Below, in pieces: positions 49,240 through 57,301 of a stretch of 64,000 nucleotides of DNA. A program made the position numbers and the translations under genes. Origin of the DNA: Pontibacter mangrovi (GTDB lineage Bacteria > Bacteroidota > Bacteroidia > Cytophagales > Hymenobacteraceae); NCBI RefSeq assembly GCF_006385705.1, contig NZ_VFRQ01000004.1:186001-250000 (forward strand), written 5' to 3'. Within the stretch, counting starts at the first letter, position 1; each line of letters begins with the position of its first letter. The notes below the pieces were generated by a model, which had not been told where the DNA came from, did not search any database, and saw only the letters and a program-made list of their open reading frames with translations.

Positions 49240-49866
49240 CTACAAATACTCCTCAATGTCGCCGGCTCCCTGGCGCAGCACCTCAAAGTTATTTGTGGCA
49301 TCTACCACGGTGGAGGCGATGTTGTTGCCGGGGCCGCCGTCTATCACCGCGTCCACCAGGTTGCGGTATTTCTCATAGATCAGCTCCGGGTCAGTGCTAT
49401 ATTCTATCACTTCGTCCTCATCGCGCACGGAGGTGGAGAGGATTGGGTGACCAAGCTCCCTTACCAGCTGCAGCGCAATGTTGTTGTTCGGCACGCGTAT
49501 GCCCACCGTCTTCTTTTTGGCGCTGGCATACTTTGGCGTGTTGCTGGTGGCATCCAGCACGAAGGTGAATGGCCCGGGAAGCGCCTTCTTCATCACCTTA
49601 TAAGTGGGGGTGTCTATTTTGGCGTAGTCGGAGATGTGGGTGAGGTCGGAGCAGATGAAGGAGAGGTTCACCTTTTCGGGCTTTACGCCTTTTATCTGGC
49701 ACACACGCTCTATGGCACGGGCGTTATGGATGTCGCAGCCAAGGCCGTAGATGGTGTCGGTAGGGTAGATGATGACGCCCCCGTTGCGGAGGATTTCCAC
49801 TGCCTCGCGTATTTTTCGCTCCTGCGGGTTGTCGGGGTGTATCTGTATAAAGGCTGCGTTGCTCAT
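49240..49866 (-). CDS. tsaC: L-threonylcarbamoyladenylate synthase (YrdC/Sua5 type)
   Basis: 208 residues. The core segments GGVIIYPTDTIYGLGCDI, the Lys-Arg (KGVKPEKVNLSFICSDL) region, LPGPFTFVLDA, TVGIRVPNN and PILSTSVRDEDE are those of the YrdC fold. It makes threonylcarbamoyl-AMP from threonine, bicarbonate and ATP, the first step of the t6A modification of ANN-reading tRNAs. Length is nearer to TsaC/YciO than to the longer Sua5. The YciO paralogue is the alternative. Confidence 0.9.
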   Translation of the reverse strand: MSNAAFIQIHPDNPQERKIREAVEILRNGGVIIYPTDTIYGLGCDIHNARAIERVCQIKGVKPEKVNLSFICSDLTHISDYAKIDTPTYKVMKKALPGPFTFVLDATSNTPKYASAKKKTVGIRVPNNNIALQLVRELGHPILSTSVRDEDEVIEYSTDPELIYEKYRNLVDAVIDGGPGNNIASTVVDATNNFEVLRQGAGDIEEYL

Positions 49867-49955
49867 AGTTTTATCAAAGTATAAAAAGTATAAAAAGGAC
49901 GTTTAGGTAATGATACTGGCTTAGCTGCAGAAGCGTTGCAAAACCTGCCTGTGGC

Positions 49956-50513
49956 TCAGTTGCCAAACTCTCGGCGTAGCAGGCTGTATACTTCCAGGTC
50001 GTGAAAGCGCCCGTTTAGCAGTTCGCCGTCCCGCTGCACTCCCTCCAGCGTAAAGCCTAGTTTTTTAGGGATGTTGCTGCTGCGTTCATTGCCCACGCCC
50101 ACCCTGATCTCGACACGGTTCATGCGCAGTTTTTCAAAAGCATAGGTAATTAAGGTGTGGCAGGCGCGCCGCATAATGCCGTTTCCCTGCTTGTCCTCCG
50201 CTAGCCAGTAGCCAATCTCCAGCTTCTTGTTCAGCCTGTCTATGCATTTAAACCCGATTAGGCCGCACACTTTCTGCACGTGCACTATCACAAACACCAA
50301 ATCGTTGGTGTTGCCTGGCGCGGAGATGTGCCTCAGGTATGCCTCGGTGTCGGCAACGGCCTGGCTGTAGTCTATAAAAGGCAGCCACCGGCGCAGGTAG
50401 GGGCGGTCGCGGTCTATCAGGTAGTACAGGGCAGAGGCATCAGCTACAGAAGCACGGCGCAAGTATAGGTCAGAGGCAACTGGCAGTTGTAGTAAGCTGG
50501 AGGCTGTTTTCAT
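49956..50513 (-). CDS. RimJ/RimL-type GNAT N-acetyltransferase
   Basis: 185 residues from ATG 50513; the open frame runs upstream to 50555 but MKTASSLLQLP is a more natural start. LYLRRASVADASALYYLID, VCGLIGFKCID, LEIGYWLAEDKQGNGIMRRA (acetyl-CoA loop Q-x-x-G-x/G) and GNERSSNIPKKLGFTLEG are the RimJ/RimL motifs. It likely acetylates an N-terminus of a ribosomal protein or a small amine. Single gene. Confidence 0.92.
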   Translation of the reverse strand: MKTASSLLQLPVASDLYLRRASVADASALYYLIDRDRPYLRRWLPFIDYSQAVADTEAYLRHISAPGNTNDLVFVIVHVQKVCGLIGFKCIDRLNKKLEIGYWLAEDKQGNGIMRRACHTLITYAFEKLRMNRVEIRVGVGNERSSNIPKKLGFTLEGVQRDGELLNGRFHDLEVYSLLRREFGN

Positions 50514-50642
50514 AGTATGGATGCTGGTTTTTTGCAAGCAAGTTAAGTAAATCAAGTATATAGGTAGCAGCAGCGGCTAAACAAAGCTAAGGCAAGAGAG
50601 GTTAAATAAGTACAGGTTAATCACTTATTTTTTACATGATCT

Positions 50643-51242
50643 ATGAAAACATCTACGCTTTTACTGTTTATACTTTCACTGTGCTGTAGCTTCTCGGCTG
50701 CTGCTCAGGACGAGCCAAAGCTAACCATTGGGGCCAAGGCAGGCATTAACTTCTACAGCCTCAGCAGCGATGCACTGATAGTGGACGATGACACCGGCCT
50801 GAGCTATGAGTTCGGGGTGTACGGGCGGATAGGGGAGCGGCTCTTCGTGCAGCCGGAGCTCAATTTTGTAAGCCATAAAACCCACCTGATCACCCGCATA
50901 CAAACACGGGCGGGAGAGCGCGACGCGCTGACGGTGCGTTACCTGCGCATCCCGGTTATGCTGGGCTACCGCACCGATTACGATGGCAAGATCGCTTCCC
51001 GCATCAGGTTTATGGCCGGTCCTTCCATCTCTTACGCTGTGGGTGTGGCCGACAATAACCTTGGCATCAAACGCAACGATATACACAACGCACAGTTTGC
51101 CCTGAACGGAGGAGTAGGCTTTGAAGTATGGCTACTGCACCTGGACCTGCTGTACCACCACTATTTTACAGCACTGTTAAATGATGGCAGGGCAGAAGGC
51201 AAGGGCAGGGCGTTCTCTATTTCGGCAGGTGTGGGTTTTTAA
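50643..51242 (+). CDS. Outer-membrane beta-barrel (porin-family) protein
   Basis: 199 residues with a signal peptide (about 1-21, ending SAAAQ). Alternating strands with aromatic girdles follow (KLTIGAKAGINFYS, YEFGVYGRIGERLFVQPELNF, RYLRIPVMLGYR, RIRFMAGPSISYAVG) and it ends in a strand with a terminal Phe (SISAGVGF), all marks of the small PorT-like outer-membrane barrel family in Bacteroidota. No substrate can be named. It starts 20 bp before the hydrolase gene and probably shares a transcript with it. Confidence 0.9.
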   Translation: MKTSTLLLFILSLCCSFSAAAQDEPKLTIGAKAGINFYSLSSDALIVDDDTGLSYEFGVYGRIGERLFVQPELNFVSHKTHLITRIQTRAGERDALTVRYLRIPVMLGYRTDYDGKIASRIRFMAGPSISYAVGVADNNLGIKRNDIHNAQFALNGGVGFEVWLLHLDLLYHHYFTALLNDGRAEGKGRAFSISAGVGF

Positions 51243-51261
51243 CTGATTTTACACGGTAGCA

Positions 51262-51810
51262 ATGCAGCACAGCACAGTTATACTTGTCCCCGGCCTCGGC
51301 GACTCAGGGCCCAACCATTGGCAGAGCCTTTGGCAGCAGCAATTCCCGGCATTTGAGCGGGTGCAGCAGCAGAACTGGGACGCGCCCAGGCAGCAGGATT
51401 GGGTGGAGGAACTGGAAAAGGAAGTAGCCCGCCACAAGCCGGATCAGGTGGTGCTGGTGGCGCACAGCCTGGCCTGCATTGCCGTGGCGTTTTGGGCGCA
51501 GAAGTATAACCGTAAAATAAAAGGCGCCCTGCTGGTGGCACCCGCTGACACAGAAGCAGCTGCGTTTCCAGAAGCGGTAGTTGGCTTTTCGCCCATCCCG
51601 CTGCAGCCCTTGCCCTTTAAGAGTGTGGTGGTAAGCAGCAGCAACGACAGCTACATTTCTGCTAAAAGGGCGCAGCAACTGGCCAGTGCCTGGGGTAGCC
51701 GCTACGTCAATATTGGTTTAGCGGGGCATATCAACAGCGCCTCCGGCTACGGCTGCTGGGACGAAGGGCTGGAACTGGTAAAGGGGCTGTGCGGCACGTC
51801 GAGGTTGTGA
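51262..51810 (+). CDS. RBBP9/YdeN-family alpha/beta hydrolase
   Basis: 182 residues. VILVPGLGDSGPNHWQ, the nucleophile elbow VAHSLACIA, LVAPAD and the C-terminal SSNDSY..A and GLAGHINSASGYG (the catalytic His) form the RBBP9 fold (DUF1749-type serine hydrolase). No signal peptide. The substrate is unknown; it follows the porin gene by 19 bp. Confidence 0.92.
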   Translation: MQHSTVILVPGLGDSGPNHWQSLWQQQFPAFERVQQQNWDAPRQQDWVEELEKEVARHKPDQVVLVAHSLACIAVAFWAQKYNRKIKGALLVAPADTEAAAFPEAVVGFSPIPLQPLPFKSVVVSSSNDSYISAKRAQQLASAWGSRYVNIGLAGHINSASGYGCWDEGLELVKGLCGTSRL

Positions 51811-52323
51811 TGCTGGGGTAAACCACCCATTATTCTTTCAAGGAGGGGAATTTACCCTACCCCAGCCCTCCCCTAAAAACAGGAGAGGGAGCTTTGCAGA
51901 TAATTGTCATCCCCCTGCCCCCTTCAAAGGGGGACTTAGCTTAAGCTCCGTCAGCCGTGGCTATCGAACTTGATCCCAGTCCTTGGGTGGGGGTAGGGGC
52001 CCTCGACAAGAGCGCCTTGTGCGATCCGGTGCCGCCCTGGCGGCATTGCGACGCAGGAGCAAAGGAAATGTAGACAGCGCGATGCCCTTATCGAGGGCCC
52101 CTACCCCCAAGGCGAGGCCTCCCGGCCTTGAGGGCGCCAAAGCCAGAGTTGAAACGATAGGCAAGTAAGACTGAGGATAAACGGCAGCTTGAAAGTATAG
52201 CTTATGTCCAGTTACAGAAGGCAACGACTATGCTACTAAAAAAACACAGATTATAAGATATATTAGAGATGGAAGTAGCCTTGAAGAGACTATTCACTAA
52301 TAATCAGCATCAAGAACTACTGT
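51811..52323. repeat. Repeat-rich spacer with TIR element and composite repeat copy C
   Basis: No gene. In order: a fragment of the GC-hairpin family (GGAGGGGAATTTACCC), the CCTGCCCCCTTCAAAGGGGG word seen at 41716, an element with 18-bp inverted ends (GGGGGTAGGGGCCCTCGA at 51989-52006 and its complement at 52091-52108), and the composite repeat body copy C (about 52100-52215; GGCGAGGCC, CCTTGAGGGCGCCAAAGCC, GTAAGACTGAGGAT). An 87-codon frame on the minus strand here is not a gene. Confidence 0.75.
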
Positions 52324-53004
52324 TTAATTAATCTGCTTCCTGAAACCGCCTTTGCCGCTACTTCTGCGGCCTTTGCTGCCGGCGCCAAAGCTTTTTCCCC
52401 GCACAGCGCTACTCCCGCTTCCACTGTTGCCTTTGCTGGCGGCGCTTTTCAGCTGCTCTACTTCCTCAGGCATTAGCTCGCGCCACTCGCCGGGCTGTAA
52501 GCCTCCCAAAGAAAACGGACCTATACTTGTGCGGATGAGGCGGAGCGTGGGGTAGCCTACGGCGGCAGTCATGCGGCGCACCTGGCGGTTCATGCCTTGC
52601 GATATCTTTATTTCCAGCCAACAAGTGGGTATGTTTTTACGAAAACGGATCGGGGAGGAGCGCTCCCATACTTTAGGTTCGCCTTCCATCAGGCGCACTT
52701 TGGCAGGGGTGGTTTTGCCGCCTTTTATCTGCACCCCCAGCCGCAGCCTCGTCAGCGCCTCCTCCTTCGGAATATCATCTACCTGCGCCCAATAGGTTTT
52801 CTCAACCTTAAACTTTGGGTCGGAGAGGCGGTGCTGCAGTTGCTTGTCGTCGGTTAAAAGCACCAGACCCTCGCTGTCGTAGTCCAGGCGGCCGACGGGG
52901 TAAATGCCCGGCTCGGGCACAAAATCCTTTAGCGTGGCACGGCCAGCCTCATCGGTAAACTGCGTGAGCACTTCGTAGGGCTTATTTACAATAATGTATT
53001 TCAA
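52324..53004 (-). CDS. RluE/RsuA-type pseudouridine synthase
   Basis: 226 residues from TTG 53004 (MKYIIVNKPYEVLTQF). The catalytic motif GRLDYDSEGLVLLTDD holds the active Asp; QGMNRQVRRMTAAVGYPTLRLIRTSIG is the conserved C-terminal signature. It lacks the S4 domain, as RluE does; RluE pseudouridylates position 2457 of E. coli 23S rRNA. The last 45 residues are a basic Ser/Gly-rich tail (GSGSSAVRGKSFGAGSKGRR), likely for RNA binding. Only 24 bp separate it from the GNAT gene upstream on the same strand. Confidence 0.92.
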   Translation of the reverse strand: MKYIIVNKPYEVLTQFTDEAGRATLKDFVPEPGIYPVGRLDYDSEGLVLLTDDKQLQHRLSDPKFKVEKTYWAQVDDIPKEEALTRLRLGVQIKGGKTTPAKVRLMEGEPKVWERSSPIRFRKNIPTCWLEIKISQGMNRQVRRMTAAVGYPTLRLIRTSIGPFSLGGLQPGEWRELMPEEVEQLKSAASKGNSGSGSSAVRGKSFGAGSKGRRSSGKGGFRKQIN

Positions 53005-53028
53005 AGTATAAAAATAAAAGGTTTTCGA

Positions 53029-53610
53029 TCAGGAAGTGCCTGTCAGCTGCTGTGCCTGCCACTCGGCAAACTCGGGTTTCAGGAGCGAGAACATCACGGA
53101 GTCTTCCAGTTGCCCGTTTACCAGGTAGTGGTTGCGCAGCAGGCCCTCCCGCCGGAAGCCAAAGTGCTGCACCAGCTGCAGTGAGGGTGTGTTGTACGTT
53201 GCCACCAGGGCCTCCACGCGGTACAGGTTCATCTGCCGGAAGCCAAAGGTAAGTATACTTTCCAGCGCTTCTGTCATCAGCCCTTTGTTTTTATACTTCT
53301 GGTCTGTGATGGCGTAGCCGATTTCGGCGCGGCGGTGGCCCGGCACCCAGGTATGGTAATCGCAGTGGCCGATAACCTGCTTCGTTTCCCTATCTAGCAG
53401 GTGGAAGCCTTTAAAATCCTGGTGATAGGTGGTGATGCCTTTGGTGTAGCGCTCTTCCATTTCCTCAAACTCCTGGTCGGTTTGCAGGTGCAGGTAGGCC
53501 ATGATCTCCGCCTTGGGCTTCTTCAGGAACAGCTGGTTAAAAAGGGCGGGCGTCAGCTCGCGGAGCAGCAGGCGTTTGGTGGTAAGGACGATGGGAGAGG
53601 AGCTGAACAT
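53029..53610 (-). CDS. GNAT-family acetyltransferase (RimJ/RimL-like)
   Basis: 193 residues. IVLTTKRLLLRELTPALFNQLFL, VIGHCDYHTWVPGHRRAEIGYAI, QKYKNKGLMTEALESIL (acetyl-CoA loop) and NTPSLQLVQHFGFRREGLLRNHYLVNGQLEDSVMFSLL are standard motifs of the RimJ/RimL-like group. It ends 24 bp before the pseudouridine synthase start, so they likely share a transcript, though no functional link is known. Confidence 0.92.
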   Translation of the reverse strand: MFSSSPIVLTTKRLLLRELTPALFNQLFLKKPKAEIMAYLHLQTDQEFEEMEERYTKGITTYHQDFKGFHLLDRETKQVIGHCDYHTWVPGHRRAEIGYAITDQKYKNKGLMTEALESILTFGFRQMNLYRVEALVATYNTPSLQLVQHFGFRREGLLRNHYLVNGQLEDSVMFSLLKPEFAEWQAQQLTGTS

Positions 53611-53882
53611 GCTGTCTGAGTCAGGATTTACAGAATTTTAGGATGTACAGGATGAGGTACTACTTTATTATACCTGTAGTTGGCAGGGAAAGTATAGCTT
53701 AAAACGAAGTATACTTTTCTGCGCCGCAGAAAGGAGGTTAAAAGCCTACCGCAAGTATAGCCAGCTTTGCTTTTAAAAAAGAGAAGTTGAAAACTTCTGC
53801 CATGCACAGCCACAAACTGCACTGCGCTAAGCTAGCGGGAGTTAATCCTGAATCAATAACTGACCATACAACAATTTAGCAA

Positions 53883-55958
53883 TTAATAACTGCCGTTATA
53901 CTTGCGCACAAACCACTCTACCACGATCAGGCCCAGCAGCAGGAAGAACAGCCATTTCAGGTCCACCAGGTCGCTGAGTTCTTCTTTGCTGTAGATCACG
54001 TTCTTGTGGTCGGCCTGCAGGATGTCCTGCTCCAGCTGCTGTAGCTGCTGCGGGTAGTATAGCCTGGCGCCGCTGTTGCTGGCCAGTTGGTAGAGCAGGT
54101 TGTGGTCGGCCACGGCGTTGAGGGCCTCCAGTTGCAGCTCCTCCACCACAAACTCGCCTTCGTCTTTCTGCCGTTGCCCGTTTATACTTGCGGTGGCCGT
54201 GTAGCCATAGCGCCCGCCGGGCAGCGTGCCGATGTTCACACCGCTCTGGTTCTCGCCGTTGGCAAAGGTAAAAGTGCGTTTCTGCTCATCCTCGCCGGTT
54301 ATGATAAGGGTGATGTTTTGCCCATAGATCGGCTCCAGCGCCTCGTTATACGCCTCGGCGTTGAAGTGTATTTCATCAGAGCTGGTATACTCGGTTTGGG
54401 TAGGGTAAACGTTCAGGCGCTTTTTGTTTCGGGGCGCGCTTAGCAACTGCACCAGGTTGGTAATTAGTTGGTTATATGCTTCCGGCTGTTCGTTGTTAGC
54501 TGCTTCCTGCAGGCGCCACTGCCAGGTGCCCGAGGCCAGCATCACCGCGTTGCGTTTGTCGCCGGAGGTTTGCACGGCCAGCAGCGGCTTGTTGGTGCGC
54601 ACGCGGCCCACCTGCTGGTAAAGTATAACTTCGGTGTTTGGCGCCAGCTTTACCTCCCCGAAAGGCACCCGCGCCGGCGGGTACTCCTGCAGCCGCTCCG
54701 CCGCGTTCTCAGGCAGCTGAAAATTGCTGAAACCGGAGTTGGCTACGGCTGTTACCTCGTCGGTTTGGCCGGTGCTGATGAGGCTGATGCCCACGTTGAG
54801 CCGGTTGAAATTGGCCAGGTCGCTCTGCGGGCCGAGGATGTAGAGGGCAGGCAGGTTCTTTTGGCGCACCAGGTTCAGGGCAGCCTCGGCGCCGGCTGTG
54901 CGTCCGGGCAGTTGGTGCAGCACCGCCACATCGTAATCCTGCTGCTTCAGTTCGTATACGCTGGGTATAAACAGCACCGTTTCGTAGTTCTCGTTCGTTT
55001 CTATGGCAGAGCGGATGGCCTTGATATCAGGATGCGGGGCTGCGGCAGCGATCAGCACTTTTATCTTGCCTTTCACCACATCGATGTAGGCATGCTTGGT
55101 GTTGTTGAGGGTGGTGAATTCGCCCTGCATCGGCTCTACCTGCACTACGTAATGGCGCTTGCCCAGCCCGCTGGCCAGCACCCGGAACGGCACCTGCTGC
55201 ACCTGCTGGTTATCTTTAAAGAGTACTTTTTTGCTGGCGATGGTTTTGCCGTTTTCCTGAAGTATCACGTTGGCCGTTCTGCCGCCGAAGCCTTCGTGCT
55301 GCAGCTCCACCTCCAGCGGAAAGCGGTTGCCACTGTAGTTTACCTTGTTGTAGCGCAGCGAGGCTACTAGCACATCCTTCTTCGGCACGGTATCGCCCAC
55401 AGCCACCGGATACAAAGTATAGCCGTAGTTGGCATAGGTCGGCGACATGCCCTGGTTCACGATGCCATCCGACAGCAGCACCACGCCCGCCAGGTTCTGC
55501 TCGGCATATCCGTCCTGCACTCGCTGCAGCAGCTGGCTCAGGTTGGTGGTCTCGGAGCCGTAAGTTACATGGTTTATACTTTCCTGTTGATCGTCTCCCA
55601 GCGTCTGGAGGGCCGTTTTATAACCCTGATCCTCCAGTTGCTCCCGCACCTGCTGCAGTTGCTGCTGCGTAGCCTTCAGCTCCGTAGAGTCCGAGAACAG
55701 CGCCACCGACTGCGAGTTATCCACGGCGAACACAATGGTAGGAGGCACGGTGGTATTGGACACATACCGCACCAGAGGACCCATCAACAGAAAACAAAGT
55801 ATACTGACCACCACAAAACGAAGGGCCGCCAGCGCGTAGTTGAGCTGCTTTGGCCACGGTGTCTTTTTGCTGTACAGCAGCCACGCATACAACGCACCCG
55901 CTGCCAGGCAGGCAAGTATAAGCCAGGGTGAGGCGGTGGTGATGAGGCGGAACGACAC
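53883..55958 (-). CDS. von Willebrand A-domain membrane protein (BatA-like)
   Basis: 691 residues from GTG 55958. Two N-terminal helices (ASPWLILACLAAGALYAWLL and ALAALRFVVVSILCFLL) precede a vWA domain with a MIDAS-like start VFAVDNSQSVALFSD and VVLLSDGIVNQG; a last helix WLFFLLLGLIVVEWFVRK anchors the C-terminus. Between lie beta-rich periplasmic segments. The plan resembles the Bacteroides aerotolerance BatA/BatB and the aerotolerance-related N-terminal families, often next to a MoxR ATPase, but no MoxR gene is in the window, so the role is open. Confidence 0.85.
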   Translation of the reverse strand: MSFRLITTASPWLILACLAAGALYAWLLYSKKTPWPKQLNYALAALRFVVVSILCFLLMGPLVRYVSNTTVPPTIVFAVDNSQSVALFSDSTELKATQQQLQQVREQLEDQGYKTALQTLGDDQQESINHVTYGSETTNLSQLLQRVQDGYAEQNLAGVVLLSDGIVNQGMSPTYANYGYTLYPVAVGDTVPKKDVLVASLRYNKVNYSGNRFPLEVELQHEGFGGRTANVILQENGKTIASKKVLFKDNQQVQQVPFRVLASGLGKRHYVVQVEPMQGEFTTLNNTKHAYIDVVKGKIKVLIAAAAPHPDIKAIRSAIETNENYETVLFIPSVYELKQQDYDVAVLHQLPGRTAGAEAALNLVRQKNLPALYILGPQSDLANFNRLNVGISLISTGQTDEVTAVANSGFSNFQLPENAAERLQEYPPARVPFGEVKLAPNTEVILYQQVGRVRTNKPLLAVQTSGDKRNAVMLASGTWQWRLQEAANNEQPEAYNQLITNLVQLLSAPRNKKRLNVYPTQTEYTSSDEIHFNAEAYNEALEPIYGQNITLIITGEDEQKRTFTFANGENQSGVNIGTLPGGRYGYTATASINGQRQKDEGEFVVEELQLEALNAVADHNLLYQLASNSGARLYYPQQLQQLEQDILQADHKNVIYSKEELSDLVDLKWLFFLLLGLIVVEWFVRKYNGSY

Positions 55959-56045
55959 GTTGCGGAGTTAGAAAGTTAAAAGGTTAGGAAGTATAGATTT
56001 TGCTTTACGATAGCTTTTGCGTATTGGTGCAGGTGGCAACTTACT

Positions 56046-56106
56046 GGCGCAAGCGTCCGCTTGTGCCATGGCTACTACCTCTTGGGCACAAGCGGACGCT
56101 TGCGCC
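56046..56106. repeat. REP-like palindromes, copies 6 and 7, head to head
   Basis: Copy 6 (56046-56067) has GGCGCAAGCG-TC-CGCTTGTGCC; copy 7 (56085-56106) is its exact inverse, 17 bp away. They can pair with each other into a long hairpin. Confidence 0.88.
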
Positions 56107-56148
56107 ATTTTTTAGCCAAAGCTTTACCTGCAAAACTAAAGTTAAAAC

Positions 56149-56196
56149 AAAAAGACCAATGCTATTAACGTAAACGCCGCCGCATTGGTCTTTTTT
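56149..56196 (-). terminator. Terminator of fabG
   Basis: AAAAAGACCAATGC (56149-56162) and GCATTGGTCTTTTTT (56182-56196) pair; the minus-strand T-run follows the stem. The loop is 19 bases. Confidence 0.82.
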
Positions 56197-56206
56197 AGAT
56201 TGTAGG

Positions 56207-56271
56207 TTCCGAATTCCGAGTCACAGGCTCCGAGTTATTACTCTTCGCAACTCTTGACTCGGAATTCGGAA
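56207..56271. repeat. 16-bp inverted repeat 3' of fabG
   Basis: TTCCGAATTCCGAGTC (56207-56222) and its exact complement (56256-56271), loop 33 bases, in the fabG 3' region. Confidence 0.8.
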
Positions 56272-56276
56272 CTCAA

Positions 56277-57023
56277 TTATGTTAGCATGCCGCCGTCTAC
56301 CTGCAGCACCTGGCCGGAGATGTAGGCAGAGTCGTCGGAAGCCAGGAACACGGCTGCTTTGGCCACATCCTCCGGGGTACCGCCACGCTTCAGCGGAATA
56401 GCCTTGCGCCACTCGTCCACCACTTTTTGGTCCAGCTCACCGGTCATCTCTGTTTCGATAAATCCCGGGGCAATGGCGTTGCAGCGGATATTGCGAGAGC
56501 CCAGCTCCAGCGCCACCGACTTGGTGAAGCCGATAATACCCGCCTTAGAGGCCGCATAGTTGGCCTGGCCCGCGTTTCCTTTGATGCCTACCACCGAGGT
56601 GATGTTGATGATGGAGCCGCTCTTGGCGCGCATCATGTGCTTGGTGGCCGCCTTGGTCACGGCAAAAACAGATTTCAGGTTCACGTTCATCACCGCGTCC
56701 CACTGCTCCTCGCTCATGCGCATCAGCAGGCCGTCGCGGGTAATGCCGGCGTTGTTCACTACGATATCGATCTTGCCAAATTCCTTCACTACGTCCTCTA
56801 CCAGCTGCTCGGCCTGCGCATAGTCCGATGCATCGGAGCGGTAGCCTTTCACTTTGCCGCCGCCAGCTGCCAATTCCTGCTCCAGCGCTTGCCCCTTCTC
56901 CACACTGGAGAGGTAGGTGAAGGCCACCTGTGCGCCCATTTGTACAAATTGCTGTGCTATGGCACGGCCTATTCCTTTTGATGCCCCGGTAATAAGGGCT
57001 ACTTTTCCTTCTAATGCTTTCAT
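56277..57023 (-). CDS. fabG: 3-oxoacyl-[ACP] reductase
   Basis: 248 residues from ATG 57023 (MKALEGKVALITGASKGIG; a TTG 9 bases upstream is in frame but weaker). The NADP motif TGASKGIG, NNAG, catalytic Ser in NITSVVG, and YAASKAG with Tyr and Lys are in place, and the length and the tail DSAYISGQVLQVDGGMLT fit FabG. It reduces 3-oxoacyl-ACP in fatty acid elongation. No other fab genes adjoin. Confidence 0.95.
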   Translation of the reverse strand: MKALEGKVALITGASKGIGRAIAQQFVQMGAQVAFTYLSSVEKGQALEQELAAGGGKVKGYRSDASDYAQAEQLVEDVVKEFGKIDIVVNNAGITRDGLLMRMSEEQWDAVMNVNLKSVFAVTKAATKHMMRAKSGSIINITSVVGIKGNAGQANYAASKAGIIGFTKSVALELGSRNIRCNAIAPGFIETEMTGELDQKVVDEWRKAIPLKRGGTPEDVAKAAVFLASDDSAYISGQVLQVDGGMLT

Positions 57024-57301
57024 GGGAGCCAAAGTTAAAAAAGATTTCGGTAATCGGAAGGAATGGCCTTTCGAATGGCGCTTTTGGCTGCGAATACGCT
57101 GTTTTTAAGGGTGTTGAGGGAAGTATAGTAAAGGTAAAATAGAGGGAGTAAGTATGGCTACGGCAGCCTTTGTGCTATGTATGGATTGGTAGAATGTATT
57201 GTAACATATTTATAACCTGAATATTGTGCTGAAATTGACTTTTATTTTTATAGGTTAAAGTATATTTTCGTGCAACTATTAACCAAAGGTACCCCAAACT
57301 C

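Noticed and set aside
51961-52224. 87-codon minus-strand frame
   Set aside because: It lies wholly inside the inverted-repeat element and composite repeat copy C.
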